From Parafilimonas sp. (GTDB taxonomy: Bacteria; Bacteroidota; Bacteroidia; Chitinophagales; Chitinophagaceae), in contig JAFMEZ010000002.1 of the NCBI GenBank assembly GCA_017856455.1, positions 1 to 64,000 on the forward strand: 64,000 nt of DNA, written 5' to 3'. Positions within the stretch are counted from its first letter, which is position 1, and every line of letters starts with the position of its first letter. A model generated the notes under the pieces. That model saw only the letters and a program-made list of their open reading frames with translations. It had not been told where the DNA came from and made no database searches. This document shows, piece by piece, positions 17,591 through 26,557 of the stretch. A program made the position numbers and the translations under genes.

Positions 17591-17821
17591 TTATTTCACT
17601 TCCTCGAATTCTAGGTAATCATCTTGATCCGCAACAGTTGATTTTTTTGCAGAAGGTGTAGGTTGGTTTTTCTCTTGATAAAACTGTTGCTGTTGCTCAC
17701 GAACTGCATCAAATTGTTTCTTTACCTGTTTGGTTGTTCTAACAACAGGTATAACAAAATCAAATACAAATCTGAATATAAAATAAAGGAATAGTCCGAG
17801 TAGCAAATATTTCAAAAACAT
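17591..17821 (-). CDS. DUF4834-type small membrane protein
   Basis: A 76-residue protein with one N-terminal membrane helix (about 3-28) followed by a charged, Gln-rich cytoplasmic tail ending in acidic DDYLEFEEVK. This is the layout of the Bacteroidota DUF4834 family; function unknown. Convergent with the tocopherol-cyclase-like gene with only 2 bp between stop codons, and downstream of two further small envelope genes on the same strand. Confidence 0.7.
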   Translation of the reverse strand: MFLKYLLLGLFLYFIFRFVFDFVIPVVRTTKQVKKQFDAVREQQQQFYQEKNQPTPSAKKSTVADQDDYLEFEEVK

Positions 17822-17843
17822 GATGCAAAGGTATAATTATTGA

Positions 17844-18122
17844 TCATTTCAAGGCATCCCCAATCTTATCTGTAAGTTTGGTGACAAAGTTTTTAACACC
17901 TTGTTGTAGTTTCTCGCTTTCCATTACGTGCGTAACTATATCAGCCCAAAAGCTGCTTGCGCGTGTTCTTTTGCCAAACACTGAATTCAAACCCATTCCC
18001 CAAAAATTTTCTCTTAATGCTTGAAAATTATGGTCGAGTTTGTTTTCAATCATCAGCTGCTTCACTTTTAAATCGCTGATTCTTTTGTTCAGTGCATGGA
18101 TATTTTTGATTGGTTTTTTCAT
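17844..18122 (-). CDS. Small hypothetical helical protein
   Basis: About 92 residues if started at the Met at 18122 (starts as far up as 18158 would overlap the preceding gene). Mostly helical and basic, with a predicted coiled coil near the N-terminus (ALNKRISDLKVKQLMIENKL) and an amphipathic C-terminus. It follows the holin-like membrane gene by a few bases and is probably co-transcribed. In other bacteria such partners of DUF1469 membrane proteins resemble YqjD/YqjK small stress proteins; that is an analogy only. Confidence 0.6.
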   Translation of the reverse strand: MKKPIKNIHALNKRISDLKVKQLMIENKLDHNFQALRENFWGMGLNSVFGKRTRASSFWADIVTHVMESEKLQQGVKNFVTKLTDKIGDALK

Positions 18123-18126
18123 CAGT

Positions 18127-18510
18127 TTAAAATTCTTCATTTTCATCATCAGCTTCATCTTCTTGGGTTGAAGCGTGCAAGAAAATTCTAATCAATGGGT
18201 TTAAAAACAAGGATTTTCTGAAGATGATAGAAATGAGTATGATCAGTAAAAATAAACCACCTCCGCACAAGAATCCAAGTGAAGCACTTCCAAGTTTATC
18301 TGCCATGAACCAAGAAAATGCAATGACCAAAAACAGAATAAAGAACAGTGCCATGAAACTGATCAATGCAATCAGTATTAGCGCACTTAATGTTTTGGCT
18401 GATGTTTTGATCGCTCCCAATTTGATCAACTCAATTCTGGTGTCGATGTAATCAGAAATCAATTTTTTATTTTCTTTATAGAAATCTCCAAGGTTGTCTT
18501 CAGTGGCCAT
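18127..18510 (-). CDS. Phage-holin-like / DUF1469 (YqjE-type) membrane protein
   Basis: About 127 residues: a helical N-terminus (YKENKKLISDYIDTRIELIKLGAIK), two adjacent membrane helices (about 40-95) and an acidic C-terminal tail (QEDEADDENEEF). This matches the holin-X/YqjE family of inner-membrane proteins found in non-phage operons. Start at ATG 18510, since the extension to 18603 would read through a heptamer repeat array. First of a small minus-strand group with the helical protein and DUF4834 protein. No phage genes are nearby, so 'holin' here is a family label only. Confidence 0.75.
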   Translation of the reverse strand: MATEDNLGDFYKENKKLISDYIDTRIELIKLGAIKTSAKTLSALILIALISFMALFFILFLVIAFSWFMADKLGSASLGFLCGGGLFLLIILISIIFRKSLFLNPLIRIFLHASTQEDEADDENEEF

Positions 18511-18513
18511 GAG

Positions 18514-18569
18514 GGTTTTGGGTTGTTCGTTTGGGGTTAGCGGTTGACGGTTGTGGGTTGACAGTTGTA
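18514..18569. repeat. Heptamer array, dialect A (8 units)
   Basis: Eight consecutive 7-nt units of the form GGTTNNN (for example GGTTGAC at 18542 and 18556, GGTTGTG between them), beginning 3 nt before the ATG of the minus-strand holin-like gene. The last units are complementary to the short array at 18645-18665; a 12-bp match GGGTTGACAGTT/AACTGTCAACCC links the two. Confidence 0.75.
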
Positions 18570-18644
18570 ATACAACTATGCTAAAGTTATCTTCTCTATT
18601 CACAAAAATTGCTGATGTTGGTCATTTTCTTTACATACTCCCCC

Positions 18645-18665
18645 CAACTGTGAACTGTCAACCCA
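18645..18665. repeat. Opposing heptamer array, dialect A (3 units)
   Basis: Units CAACTGT, GAACTGT and CAACCCA, the reverse-complement type of the array at 18514-18569. Together they bracket a 75-bp core of the divergent intergenic region, 15 bp upstream of the rimP promoter. Confidence 0.65.
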
Positions 18666-18680
18666 TTTCCCCCCACCCAT

Positions 18681-18711
18681 TTTGAATTTTCTGCCAATTA
18701 TCCTATATTTG
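18681..18711 (+). promoter_or_regulatory. Promoter of rimP-nusA-infB
   Basis: TTTG at 18681-18684, a 19-nt spacer and TATATTTG at 18704-18711. All three elements match the Bacteroidota sigma-ABfr consensus (TTTG, 19-21 nt, TAnnTTTG). Transcription would begin near 18716-18719. Confidence 0.85.
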
Positions 18712-18729
18712 CATCAGGATGAAACAATT

Positions 18730-18758
18730 GAAGGGAACGGATTCGTTCCCTTCTTTAT
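18730..18758 (+). promoter_or_regulatory. Leader hairpin (attenuator-like) before rimP
   Basis: GAAGGGAACG (18730-18739) and CGTTCCCTTC (18744-18753) form a perfect 10-bp stem with a 4-nt loop, followed by TTTATTT. It begins about 12 nt after the predicted transcription start and ends 14 nt before the rimP ATG. It looks like an intrinsic terminator placed in the 5' leader of an operon that encodes NusA, so an attenuation or autoregulatory role is plausible but unproven. Confidence 0.65.
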
Positions 18759-18767
18759 TTCTCAGAT

Positions 18768-19241
18768 ATGGCAACAAAAGATAAAACAGAGCAGATTAGG
18801 GAACTGGTAGAATCATTATTAAGTGTTGATAATCAATATTTTATAGTGAAAATATCGATCCGTCCCATTAACAACATCACTGTTTTCATTGATGGGGATG
18901 CTGGTGTGACCATTGAGAAATGTGTTAAACTGAATAGGGCCCTGTACAAACAGATTGTTGAGACTGGCGTTTGCAATGATGGGGAGTTTTCTTTGGAGGT
19001 TTCTTCACCAGGGGTAGATGAGCCACTTTCAATGCCTCGCCAGTATATTAAAAATATTGGCAGGAATGTTGAGGTGGAAATGTTAGATGGAAGAAAACTG
19101 GAGGGAAAGCTTTTAAATGCAGATGAAAAAGGAGTGGAAGTGGAAGAGGAGAAAGGGAAAGGAAAGAAGAAGGAAGTGCTCAGGCATTTTCTTTTGTTGG
19201 ATGAAATAAAATCAACCATTGTTAAATTGATATTTAAATAA
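18768..19241 (+). CDS. rimP: Ribosome maturation factor RimP
   Basis: A 157-residue cytoplasmic protein needed for maturation of the 30S subunit. The N-terminal alpha/beta domain carries the typical VFIDGDAGVTIEKCVKLNR and LEVSSPGVDEPL signatures; a C-terminal Sm-like barrel follows (GRNVEVEMLDGRKLEGKL). Order rimP-nusA-infB is the classical conserved operon. It is preceded by a strong promoter and a leader hairpin, and nusA starts 21 bp downstream. Confidence 0.95.
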   Translation: MATKDKTEQIRELVESLLSVDNQYFIVKISIRPINNITVFIDGDAGVTIEKCVKLNRALYKQIVETGVCNDGEFSLEVSSPGVDEPLSMPRQYIKNIGRNVEVEMLDGRKLEGKLLNADEKGVEVEEEKGKGKKKEVLRHFLLLDEIKSTIVKLIFK

Positions 19242-19262
19242 AAGAACATTAAATAGTAGTAT

Positions 19263-20510
19263 ATGGCCAGTATTAATTTGATCGAATCGTTTCAAGATTT
19301 TAAAGATGCAGAAAACATCGATCGTCCTACCCTCATGAAAGTCCTTGAGGATGTATTCAAAACATTGCTTAGAAAGAAATACGGCTCTGATGAGAGCTTT
19401 GATGTAATTGTAAACACTGAGAAAGGTGATCTTGAAATTGTCCGACACAGGATGATTGTAGAGGATGGCAAACTGGAGAATCCACTCTTGGAAATCGAGT
19501 ACAGTGAGGCTGTAAAGATTGAGCCTGACTTTGAAGTGGGTGAAGAGTTATATGAGGAAGTAGACATCCAAGATTTTGGTCGTCGTGCTATTCTTGCTGC
19601 CAAGCAAACACTTGCGAGTAGAATTGGTGATTTGAAGAAAAATGCATTGGTGAAAAAATATGGTGATCGTGTGGGGGATATCATCAGCGCTGAAGTATAC
19701 CAGGTTTGGAAGAAAGAAGTTTTGTTGATTGATGAAGATGGAAATGAATTGATTCTTCCGAAGTCAGAGCAAATACCTTCTGATTATTTCAAGAAGGGTG
19801 AAAGCATTCGTTCAGTGATTAAAAAAGTAGAACTTAAAAATAATTCACCAGTAATCATTCTTTCAAGAACTCATCCTTCATTCCTTGCAAAATTGCTTGA
19901 GATTGAAGTACCAGAAATCTTTGATGGATTGATAGTGATCAGAAAGATTGTACGTGAACCAGGTGAGCGTGCTAAAGTTGCTGTTGAAAGCTATGATGAT
20001 CGTATTGATCCAGTTGGTGCCTGCGTTGGTATGAAGGGAAGCCGTATTCATGGTATTGTACGTGAATTGAAGAATGAGAATATTGATGTAATCAACTTCA
20101 CCAATAATATTCAGTTGTTAATTCAACGTTCATTGACTCCTGCGAAAATTACACGCATGACAATTGATAATGAAGGGAAGCGTGCTGAAGTATTTGTGTC
20201 ACCCGACCAGGTTTCACTTGCCATCGGTAAGCGAGGCGTTAATATTAAATTGGCTGAAGATTTGACTGGATTTGACATTGATGTTTACCGTGATAACGAA
20301 GGTGAAATGGCTGAGTATGATATCGATTTGGATGAATTCAGCGATGAAATCGAAACATGGATTATCGAGGAATTGAAGCGTATAGGATGTGATACTGCAA
20401 GAAGCGTATTGGATCTCACCGCAACAGAATTGGAGCGCAGAACGGATCTTGAAAAGGAAACAATTGATGAAGTGCGTGAAATTTTAAGAGCTGAGTTCGA
20501 AAAAGACTAA
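19263..20510 (+). CDS. nusA: Transcription termination/antitermination factor NusA
   Basis: A 415-residue NusA: N-terminal RNA-polymerase-binding domain (about 1-125), S1 domain (about 130-200), two KH domains (VGMKGSRIHGIVRELKN near 260 and AIGKRGVNIKLAEDL near 325) and a helix-hairpin-helix tail (DTARSVLDL). It binds the elongating polymerase and nascent RNA and affects pausing, termination and ribosome coupling. Second gene of the rimP operon. The C-terminal region is shorter than in Escherichia coli, as is usual in the phylum. Confidence 0.97.
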   Translation: MASINLIESFQDFKDAENIDRPTLMKVLEDVFKTLLRKKYGSDESFDVIVNTEKGDLEIVRHRMIVEDGKLENPLLEIEYSEAVKIEPDFEVGEELYEEVDIQDFGRRAILAAKQTLASRIGDLKKNALVKKYGDRVGDIISAEVYQVWKKEVLLIDEDGNELILPKSEQIPSDYFKKGESIRSVIKKVELKNNSPVIILSRTHPSFLAKLLEIEVPEIFDGLIVIRKIVREPGERAKVAVESYDDRIDPVGACVGMKGSRIHGIVRELKNENIDVINFTNNIQLLIQRSLTPAKITRMTIDNEGKRAEVFVSPDQVSLAIGKRGVNIKLAEDLTGFDIDVYRDNEGEMAEYDIDLDEFSDEIETWIIEELKRIGCDTARSVLDLTATELERRTDLEKETIDEVREILRAEFEKD

Positions 20511-20547
20511 AAAAGCATTTAGAAGTATCGTTAGATAAAAAAAGTTC

Positions 20548-20554
20548 AAGGAGG
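20548..20554 (+). promoter_or_regulatory. Strong Shine-Dalgarno before infB
   Basis: AAGGAGG, a near-perfect anti-16S match, 4 nt before the infB ATG. Most starts in this window have no such sequence, which is the norm for Bacteroidota, so this one stands out. Confidence 0.65.
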
Positions 20555-20558
20555 ATAA

Positions 20559-23216
20559 ATGTCAGAATCAAACACACCCAGGTTAATGGCTGCGGCCAAG
20601 GAGTTCAACATCGGTAAAGAAACGTTGGTTGATTTCTTGGTGGGAAAAGGATTTAGTAAGGATGATCTGAAGCCAACGTCAAAATTGACTGAGGATATGT
20701 ATCGTTCCTTACAACAGGAATTCTCTTCCGATAAAGCTGCAAAAGCAAAGAGCGATGCCATTGAAATACCAAAAGGTGCAGCAGCTGAAGTAAAAAAGAA
20801 AAAAGACGAAGAAGAGATTGTTTTCAAGAAAGAGTCTAAGAAAAAAGCAGAAACTCCAAAGGCTCCTGAGCCTCCAGTTGAGAAAGTAAAAATCGATGCA
20901 CCTGAATTAGATGGTCCAAAGATTCTTGATAAAATTGATCTTGGAGCATTAGATAATGCAACACGACCGAAGAAGTCCTCTAAGAAAAAAGAACCAGCAC
21001 CTGAGGTTGTTGAAGAGCCGGAGAAAAAACCTGTTGAACAGGAAATCGAGCGTGTAAAAATTGAAGCTCCTGAATTAGAAGGGCCAAAAATCATCGGTAA
21101 AATAGAGCTTGCTCCTGAGACTGATGAAAAAGGTCAAAGTGCTGATGAAAAAAGAAAGAGAAAGCGTATCCCGATTGAGAAAAAAGAAGCAGAGCGTCAA
21201 AAGCCTTCTATCCAAAAAGGTGGTGGGGCACCGCAGCGTCAAAGCGGACCGCGTTCAGGAGGACCAAGAGTATTCAAGAAGAATGAAGTAAAAGAAATTG
21301 ACGAGAAGGAAATTCAAAATAAGATAAAAGAAACCCAAGCTAAATTATCTGGCGGTGGCGGATCTAAACCTAAAATCACGAAATCAAAACTTCGTCGCCT
21401 TAAACGCGAAGAAATGGAGGCTGGTGCAGAAGATGCTGAAGGCGGTAACAAGGTTCAGGTTACTGAATTTATCAGTGTAAGTGAATTGGCAAGCTTGCTG
21501 GATGTAAACTTTGCTGAAATCATCAGTAAATGTATGAGTCTTGGTATCATGGTTTCCATTAACCAACGTCTCGATGCAGAAGTTATTGAATTGGTTGCTG
21601 GAGAGTTTGGCTATGAAGTAGAATTCATCGACATGGAAAAACAGATGGAGATGGAAGAAGTGGAAGAGGTTGATGAACCGGAAGACCTTTCACCCCGCGC
21701 GCCAATTGTTACCATCATGGGACACGTTGACCATGGTAAGACTTCTTTGCTTGACTATATCAGAAATGCAAATGTGGTTGCAGGTGAAGCGGGTGGTATC
21801 ACCCAGCACATTGGTGCTTATCATGTTGATTTGCCTTCTGGTAAATCAATTACATTTTTAGATACACCCGGACACGAAGCCTTCACAGCGATGCGTGCCC
21901 GCGGTGCCAAAATAACAGACCTCGCGATAATTGTCATTGCTGCTGATGATGCAGTGATGCCTCAAACAAGAGAAGCAATCAGTCACGCTCAGGCTGCAGG
22001 TGTTCCGATGATTTTTGCAATCAACAAGATCGATAAAGACGGTGCCAATCCACAAAAAATTTACGAGCAACTTTCACAAATGAATATTCTCGTAGAAGAG
22101 TGGGGTGGAAAATTCCAAAGTCAGGAAATTGCTGCAAAATCAGGATTGAACATTGATAAATTGATGGATAAAATCCTTCTTGAAGCTGAAATTCTTGACC
22201 TGAAAGCCAATCCAGATCGTGAAGCAAGTGGGACAGTGATTGAGGCTACTCTTGATAAGGGAAGAGGGTATGTTGCCACCATTCTCGTACAAAATGGAAC
22301 ATTGCAACAGGGAGATCTTGTAGTAAGTGGTCAATATTATGGAAGAGTTAAAGCAATGATGAATGAGCGTAATCATCGCGTAGATGTTATCCCTCCTTCA
22401 TCGCCTGTACTGATACTTGGATTGAATGGTGCCCCTCAAGCAGGTGAGAAGTTCAAAGTATATGAGGATGAATCTGAAGCGAAAGACATAGCCAACAGAC
22501 GTGCTCAAATCATGCGTGAGCAAGGTATCAGAACGAAGAAACATATCACACTCGATGAAATCGGACGTCGACTTGCACTTGGTAACTTTAAAGAACTTAA
22601 CATTATCATCAAAGGTGACGTGGATGGATCGGTAGAAGCATTGAGTGATTCATTGCAAAAACTTTCCACTCAGGAGATTGCAATTAAGGTTGTACATAAG
22701 GCAGTCGGACAAATTACAGAAAGTGATGTATTGTTGGCAACAGCATCTGATGCCATCATCGTCGGATTTAATGTTCGTCCTTCTCTTCAAGCCAACAAGA
22801 TTGCTGAAAAAGAAGGTGTACAGATCAAATTGTACTCGATCATCTACAATGCAATTGAAGAAATCAAGAGTGCAATGGAGGGAATGTTGGAGCCGAAGAT
22901 CGAAGAGAAAATTGTTGCGAATGTTGAAATACGTGAGGTGTATAAATTTGATAAGGCAACAGTTGCAGGATGTTATGTACTTGACGGTAAAATCAGCAGA
23001 AACAATAAGATTCGTGTCATTCGCGATGGTATCGTTGAATATCCTAAGGGCGAAGGACAAAGTGCAGAGTTGGGAAGCTTGAAACGCTTCAAAGATGATG
23101 CAAAAGATGTTTCAGCAGGTATGGAGTGCGGACTTACTGTTAAAAATTACAACGATATCCGTGTGGGTGATGTAATTGAAGCATTCGAGGAAACTGAAGT
23201 AAAAAGAACATTATAA
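20559..23216 (+). CDS. infB: Translation initiation factor IF-2
   Basis: An 885-residue GTPase that brings initiator tRNA to the 30S subunit. Order: N-terminal IF2N-like helix (about 5-55), a long Lys/Glu/Pro-rich linker, a second IF2N ([12 protein letters not shown]), the G domain (GHVDHGKTS near 388, [18 protein letters not shown]) and the C-terminal domains. The linker contains two copies of a 19-residue unit, [12 protein letters not shown] at 110 and [12 protein letters not shown] at 166, suggesting an internal duplication. Third gene of the rimP operon, with an unusually strong Shine-Dalgarno. Confidence 0.98.
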   Translation: MSESNTPRLMAAAKEFNIGKETLVDFLVGKGFSKDDLKPTSKLTEDMYRSLQQEFSSDKAAKAKSDAIEIPKGAAAEVKKKKDEEEIVFKKESKKKAETPKAPEPPVEKVKIDAPELDGPKILDKIDLGALDNATRPKKSSKKKEPAPEVVEEPEKKPVEQEIERVKIEAPELEGPKIIGKIELAPETDEKGQSADEKRKRKRIPIEKKEAERQKPSIQKGGGAPQRQSGPRSGGPRVFKKNEVKEIDEKEIQNKIKETQAKLSGGGGSKPKITKSKLRRLKREEMEAGAEDAEGGNKVQVTEFISVSELASLLDVNFAEIISKCMSLGIMVSINQRLDAEVIELVAGEFGYEVEFIDMEKQMEMEEVEEVDEPEDLSPRAPIVTIMGHVDHGKTSLLDYIRNANVVAGEAGGITQHIGAYHVDLPSGKSITFLDTPGHEAFTAMRARGAKITDLAIIVIAADDAVMPQTREAISHAQAAGVPMIFAINKIDKDGANPQKIYEQLSQMNILVEEWGGKFQSQEIAAKSGLNIDKLMDKILLEAEILDLKANPDREASGTVIEATLDKGRGYVATILVQNGTLQQGDLVVSGQYYGRVKAMMNERNHRVDVIPPSSPVLILGLNGAPQAGEKFKVYEDESEAKDIANRRAQIMREQGIRTKKHITLDEIGRRLALGNFKELNIIIKGDVDGSVEALSDSLQKLSTQEIAIKVVHKAVGQITESDVLLATASDAIIVGFNVRPSLQANKIAEKEGVQIKLYSIIYNAIEEIKSAMEGMLEPKIEEKIVANVEIREVYKFDKATVAGCYVLDGKISRNNKIRVIRDGIVEYPKGEGQSAELGSLKRFKDDAKDVSAGMECGLTVKNYNDIRVGDVIEAFEETEVKRTL

Positions 23217-23289
23217 TTAAGAAAAGTTTAATTGAATTGTTTTCAGTATTCATCTGATTTCAACCAATTTTGAACAGCAACACATACAA

Positions 23290-24645
23290 ATGAGAAAAAT
23301 ATTCATTTTATTGCTTTCGTTCAGTGCCATGTTCTCTGTTCATGCACAAACTGCAAAATTGTTGGCCGACAAAATCGTTTCCATTGTTGGAGACAAGATT
23401 GTTCTGAAAAGTGATCTCGTTAATTATATGGATGACCTGAAGCGTCAGGGGAATGAAATTCCTGCAAACGCAGAATGCGTCCTTTTGGAAAAAATGATGC
23501 AGGATAAAGCATTGATTCTGCAGGCTGAGAAAGATTCACTTCCAGTTTCGGAAGAGGATGTAGAGGCTGAATTAGATCAACGTGTTCGATATTTTATCAT
23601 GCAGTATGGTGGGAAAGAGGCTTTTGAGCAAATCGCCGGTCGAACTATATATCAGGTAAAAGAAGATTTTAGAAAAAGTATCAAAGAGGGGAGACTTGCA
23701 AAAGCAATGAGAGACAAAATCATTGAGAATGTAAAAATCACCCCGAATGAAGTACGTGATTATTACCAAAAGATCCCAAAAGACAGTTTGCCTTTTTATG
23801 AAACTGAATTGGTCATCGGACAAATTGTTGTGAATCCAAAGGCCGGAAGAGAGTTGGAAAAATTCGCACAGGATGAGCTTGCTGATTACAGAAAGCAAAT
23901 AGAAGCCGGACAAAAAACATTTGAAACGATGGCTCGTTTGTACTCAGAAGATCCAGGAAGCAAACAAAATGGCGGTCGCTACGAAATCAACAAAAATGAA
24001 AAAACATGGGATCCTGATTTCAAAAATGCAGCGTTCAGATTAAAAGAAGGTCAGATCTCTCCTGTCATCAAATCAAAATTTGGTTATCATATCATCCAAA
24101 TGATAAGCAGAAATGGTGATGATGCAGTAATCAGACATATCCTTCGTGTACCTCAAGTATTGGATGAGGATATTGAAGTTTCAAAAGCTAAGTTGGATTC
24201 TATCCGCTCTAAATTAATAGCTGGTACCCTTTCTTTCGGTGAGGCTGTTGATAAATTCAGTGATGATCAAAATAGTAAGTTTACTGCAGGGATTATAACA
24301 GGCCAAGGAGGTAATTATGTTACCATTGATGAGCTTGATAAAGACCTTGTACCTTACTTGGATAAGTTGAAAGTGGGTGAATTCTCACAGCCAATGGTTT
24401 TCAAAAGTGAGCAGGAAAAAACAGCAGTTAGAATTGTTTATCTACAAAGCAAAACTGAACCTCACCGTGAAAATTTGCGTGACGATTACGATAAAATATC
24501 CCAAAGGGCAATCGCTGAGAAAAAGGAAAAATTGGTGGAGAAATGGTTTGCTGAGAAGCTGCCCAATTTTTATGTCATGATTGATAAAGATTACCAGCAG
24601 TGCGAGTCCATTCACAAGCAATTCCCCAATTTCGTAAGCAAATAA
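23290..24645 (+). CDS. SurA-like periplasmic peptidyl-prolyl isomerase
   Basis: A 451-residue secreted foldase. Signal peptide (VHA-Q), a SurA-type N-terminal chaperone domain (KIVSIVGDKIVLKSDL), and two parvulin-like domains: the first around 170-275 with YSEDPGSKQNGGRYE and GYHIIQM, the second around 280-390 and more divergent. SurA-type proteins help outer-membrane beta-barrels fold. Located 73 bp after infB on the same strand; whether it shares that transcript is unclear. Confidence 0.9.
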   Translation: MRKIFILLLSFSAMFSVHAQTAKLLADKIVSIVGDKIVLKSDLVNYMDDLKRQGNEIPANAECVLLEKMMQDKALILQAEKDSLPVSEEDVEAELDQRVRYFIMQYGGKEAFEQIAGRTIYQVKEDFRKSIKEGRLAKAMRDKIIENVKITPNEVRDYYQKIPKDSLPFYETELVIGQIVVNPKAGRELEKFAQDELADYRKQIEAGQKTFETMARLYSEDPGSKQNGGRYEINKNEKTWDPDFKNAAFRLKEGQISPVIKSKFGYHIIQMISRNGDDAVIRHILRVPQVLDEDIEVSKAKLDSIRSKLIAGTLSFGEAVDKFSDDQNSKFTAGIITGQGGNYVTIDELDKDLVPYLDKLKVGEFSQPMVFKSEQEKTAVRIVYLQSKTEPHRENLRDDYDKISQRAIAEKKEKLVEKWFAEKLPNFYVMIDKDYQQCESIHKQFPNFVSK

Positions 24646-24708
24646 TATCTCCCTTTTTAAATTTCGGGGTCTCTTTATTTAAGCTTAATTTTATGCCTTC
24701 TCAGTTTT

Positions 24709-26556
24709 ATGAGTGATCCCATCAAACACGAATGCGGACTCGCATACATTAGGCTCCTGAAGCCATTCTCTTATTACCAACAAAAAAAGGGTACGGCATT
24801 GTATGGGCTGAATAAGCTCTACCTTTTAATGGAAAAACAGCATAATCGCGGACAAGATGGCGCAGGGATTGCCAGTGTTAAATTGAACGCAGAGCCTGGA
24901 TATCCATTCATGCACAGATTGCGCAGTGTTGCGACACAAGCCATTGCAGATATTTTTGCCCAAGTAGGTAAGGAAATCAAAGAGATGGAGCAGTATCAAC
25001 CTGAAATCAGGAAACACCCAGGATTGATGAAGGGTCACTTGAATTTTATGGGAGAGTTATTGCTCGGTCATCTCAGATACGGTACGCAAGGCAAAAACAA
25101 TGCAGAATATTGCCATCCATTCATAAAAAGAGATATCATCCCAGCTAGGAATTTGGCTTTGGCAGGGAACTTCAATTTAGTCAATACCGATGAACTATTT
25201 GGATTGGTGAATATCGATCCAGGAGATTTTCAAAAACAAAGTGATTTGGCTGCAATGATGGAAGTGGTTCACCACTTCATTGTTAAAGAAGATGAGTCGA
25301 ATCCTGGCGCATTGTCAATTTCATCTGTTTTAAAAAAAGCATTTAAGCATTTTGATGGTGGTTATCATGTAAGTGGTTTATTAGGTAATGGCGACTCATT
25401 TGTCATTCGCGACCCACATGGTATTCGCCCCTCTTATTATTATATCAACAATGAAGTGATTGTTGCAGCATCTGAAAGAGCAGCAATCAGAACTTCGTTT
25501 CACGTTGGAGAGAATGAAGTAAAAGAGTTGATGCCAGGTCAGGCATTGATTGTATCAAGTGATGGAAGTTATGTTATTGAACAGATTCTGGAGCCAAAAG
25601 AAAGAAGAGCATGTAGTTTCGAGAGAATATATTTTTCAAGAGGCAGTGACGAAAAGATTTACAGAGAAAGAATAGGATTAGGATACAGGTTGAGTGACAA
25701 TGTATTGAAAGCCATCAATAATGATTTAAAGCATGCCATTTTCTCTTTCATTCCCAATACTGCTGAGGTTGCATTCTATGGCTTATTAAAAGGGATGGAA
25801 GATTTTCTAAATCAAATTAAGGTCCAACGTATCATGTCTTGGGGCAAAGATTTTGATGAAGAAAAATTAGCTGAGATGGTGAACCGTAAAATTCGGGTTG
25901 AAAAAATTGCTACAAAGGATGTGAAGATGCGCACATTCATCACAGAAGATGCAAGTAGATCTGAAATGGTTCAACACGTATATGATATTACGTACGGCAC
26001 TGTTGAGAAAGGGGTAGATACAATAGTTGTGATTGATGATTCAATTGTTCGCGGTACAACTTTGAAAGAAAGTATTGTAAGAATGCTTTCACGCTTGGAA
26101 CCAAAGAAAATAATTGTTGTTTCTTCTGCTCCTCAAATTCGTTATCCAGATTGCTATGGAATTGACATGAGTAAGCTCGGTGATTTTATTGCATTCAAAG
26201 CTGCGTTAGAACTACTGAAAGATCATAACAAGACTGATATATTGGATACGGTTTATAAAAAATGTAAAGACCTGCAACGAAATAATCAGTTGCACTCAGA
26301 GAATTTAGTCCGTCAGGTCTATGCTCCATTTACACCTCAGGAAATTTCTGCCAAAATTGCTGAATTGATCACACCGGCTGATGTTAAAATTCAGGTTGAA
26401 GTGATTTACCAAACCATTGAGGACTTGCACGATGCTTGTCCAAATAATACCGGGGATTGGTATTTCACTGGAAATTATCCAACCCCCGGCGGTAATAGGG
26501 TAGTAAACAGGGCCTTCATTAATTATATGGAAGGCCGTGATGTAAGAGGCTACTGA
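24709..26556 (+). CDS. Amidophosphoribosyltransferase-like protein (large Bacteroidota form)
   Basis: A 615-residue class II glutamine amidotransferase fused to a phosphoribosyltransferase domain, the architecture of PurF, the first enzyme of purine synthesis. The nucleophile is Cys9 (preceded by a short propeptide, MSDPIKHE, unlike most PurF which start at Cys2 or after 11 residues). RYGTQGKNN is the glutaminase signature variant and VVIDDSIVRGTT (near 440) is the PRPP loop. It is about 100 residues longer than canonical PurF, with a large N-terminal insertion and a C-terminal tail DWYFTGNYPTPGG. Either the sole PurF or a paralogue; I cannot tell. Confidence 0.85.
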   Translation: MSDPIKHECGLAYIRLLKPFSYYQQKKGTALYGLNKLYLLMEKQHNRGQDGAGIASVKLNAEPGYPFMHRLRSVATQAIADIFAQVGKEIKEMEQYQPEIRKHPGLMKGHLNFMGELLLGHLRYGTQGKNNAEYCHPFIKRDIIPARNLALAGNFNLVNTDELFGLVNIDPGDFQKQSDLAAMMEVVHHFIVKEDESNPGALSISSVLKKAFKHFDGGYHVSGLLGNGDSFVIRDPHGIRPSYYYINNEVIVAASERAAIRTSFHVGENEVKELMPGQALIVSSDGSYVIEQILEPKERRACSFERIYFSRGSDEKIYRERIGLGYRLSDNVLKAINNDLKHAIFSFIPNTAEVAFYGLLKGMEDFLNQIKVQRIMSWGKDFDEEKLAEMVNRKIRVEKIATKDVKMRTFITEDASRSEMVQHVYDITYGTVEKGVDTIVVIDDSIVRGTTLKESIVRMLSRLEPKKIIVVSSAPQIRYPDCYGIDMSKLGDFIAFKAALELLKDHNKTDILDTVYKKCKDLQRNNQLHSENLVRQVYAPFTPQEISAKIAELITPADVKIQVEVIYQTIEDLHDACPNNTGDWYFTGNYPTPGGNRVVNRAFINYMEGRDVRGY

Positions 26557-26557
26557 T

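Noticed and set aside
18127..18510. Possible prophage because of a holin-family label
   Set aside because: No endolysin, capsid, integrase or tail genes are near; the protein matches the chromosomal YqjE-type group.
18514..18569. CRISPR array
   Set aside because: Units are 7 nt, contiguous and imperfect, with no 20-40-nt repeats and no spacers or cas genes.
18511..18603. N-terminal extension of the holin-like protein
   Set aside because: The added residues are translated from the heptamer repeat array and have no family resemblance.
20546..21094. Long minus-strand frame opposite the infB linker
   Set aside because: Low-complexity Ser/Phe-rich translation produced by the Lys/Glu-rich linker on the other strand; no start context or family.
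24646..24708. Terminator between the SurA-like and PurF-like genes
   Set aside because: The T-rich segments have no adequate hairpin arms.
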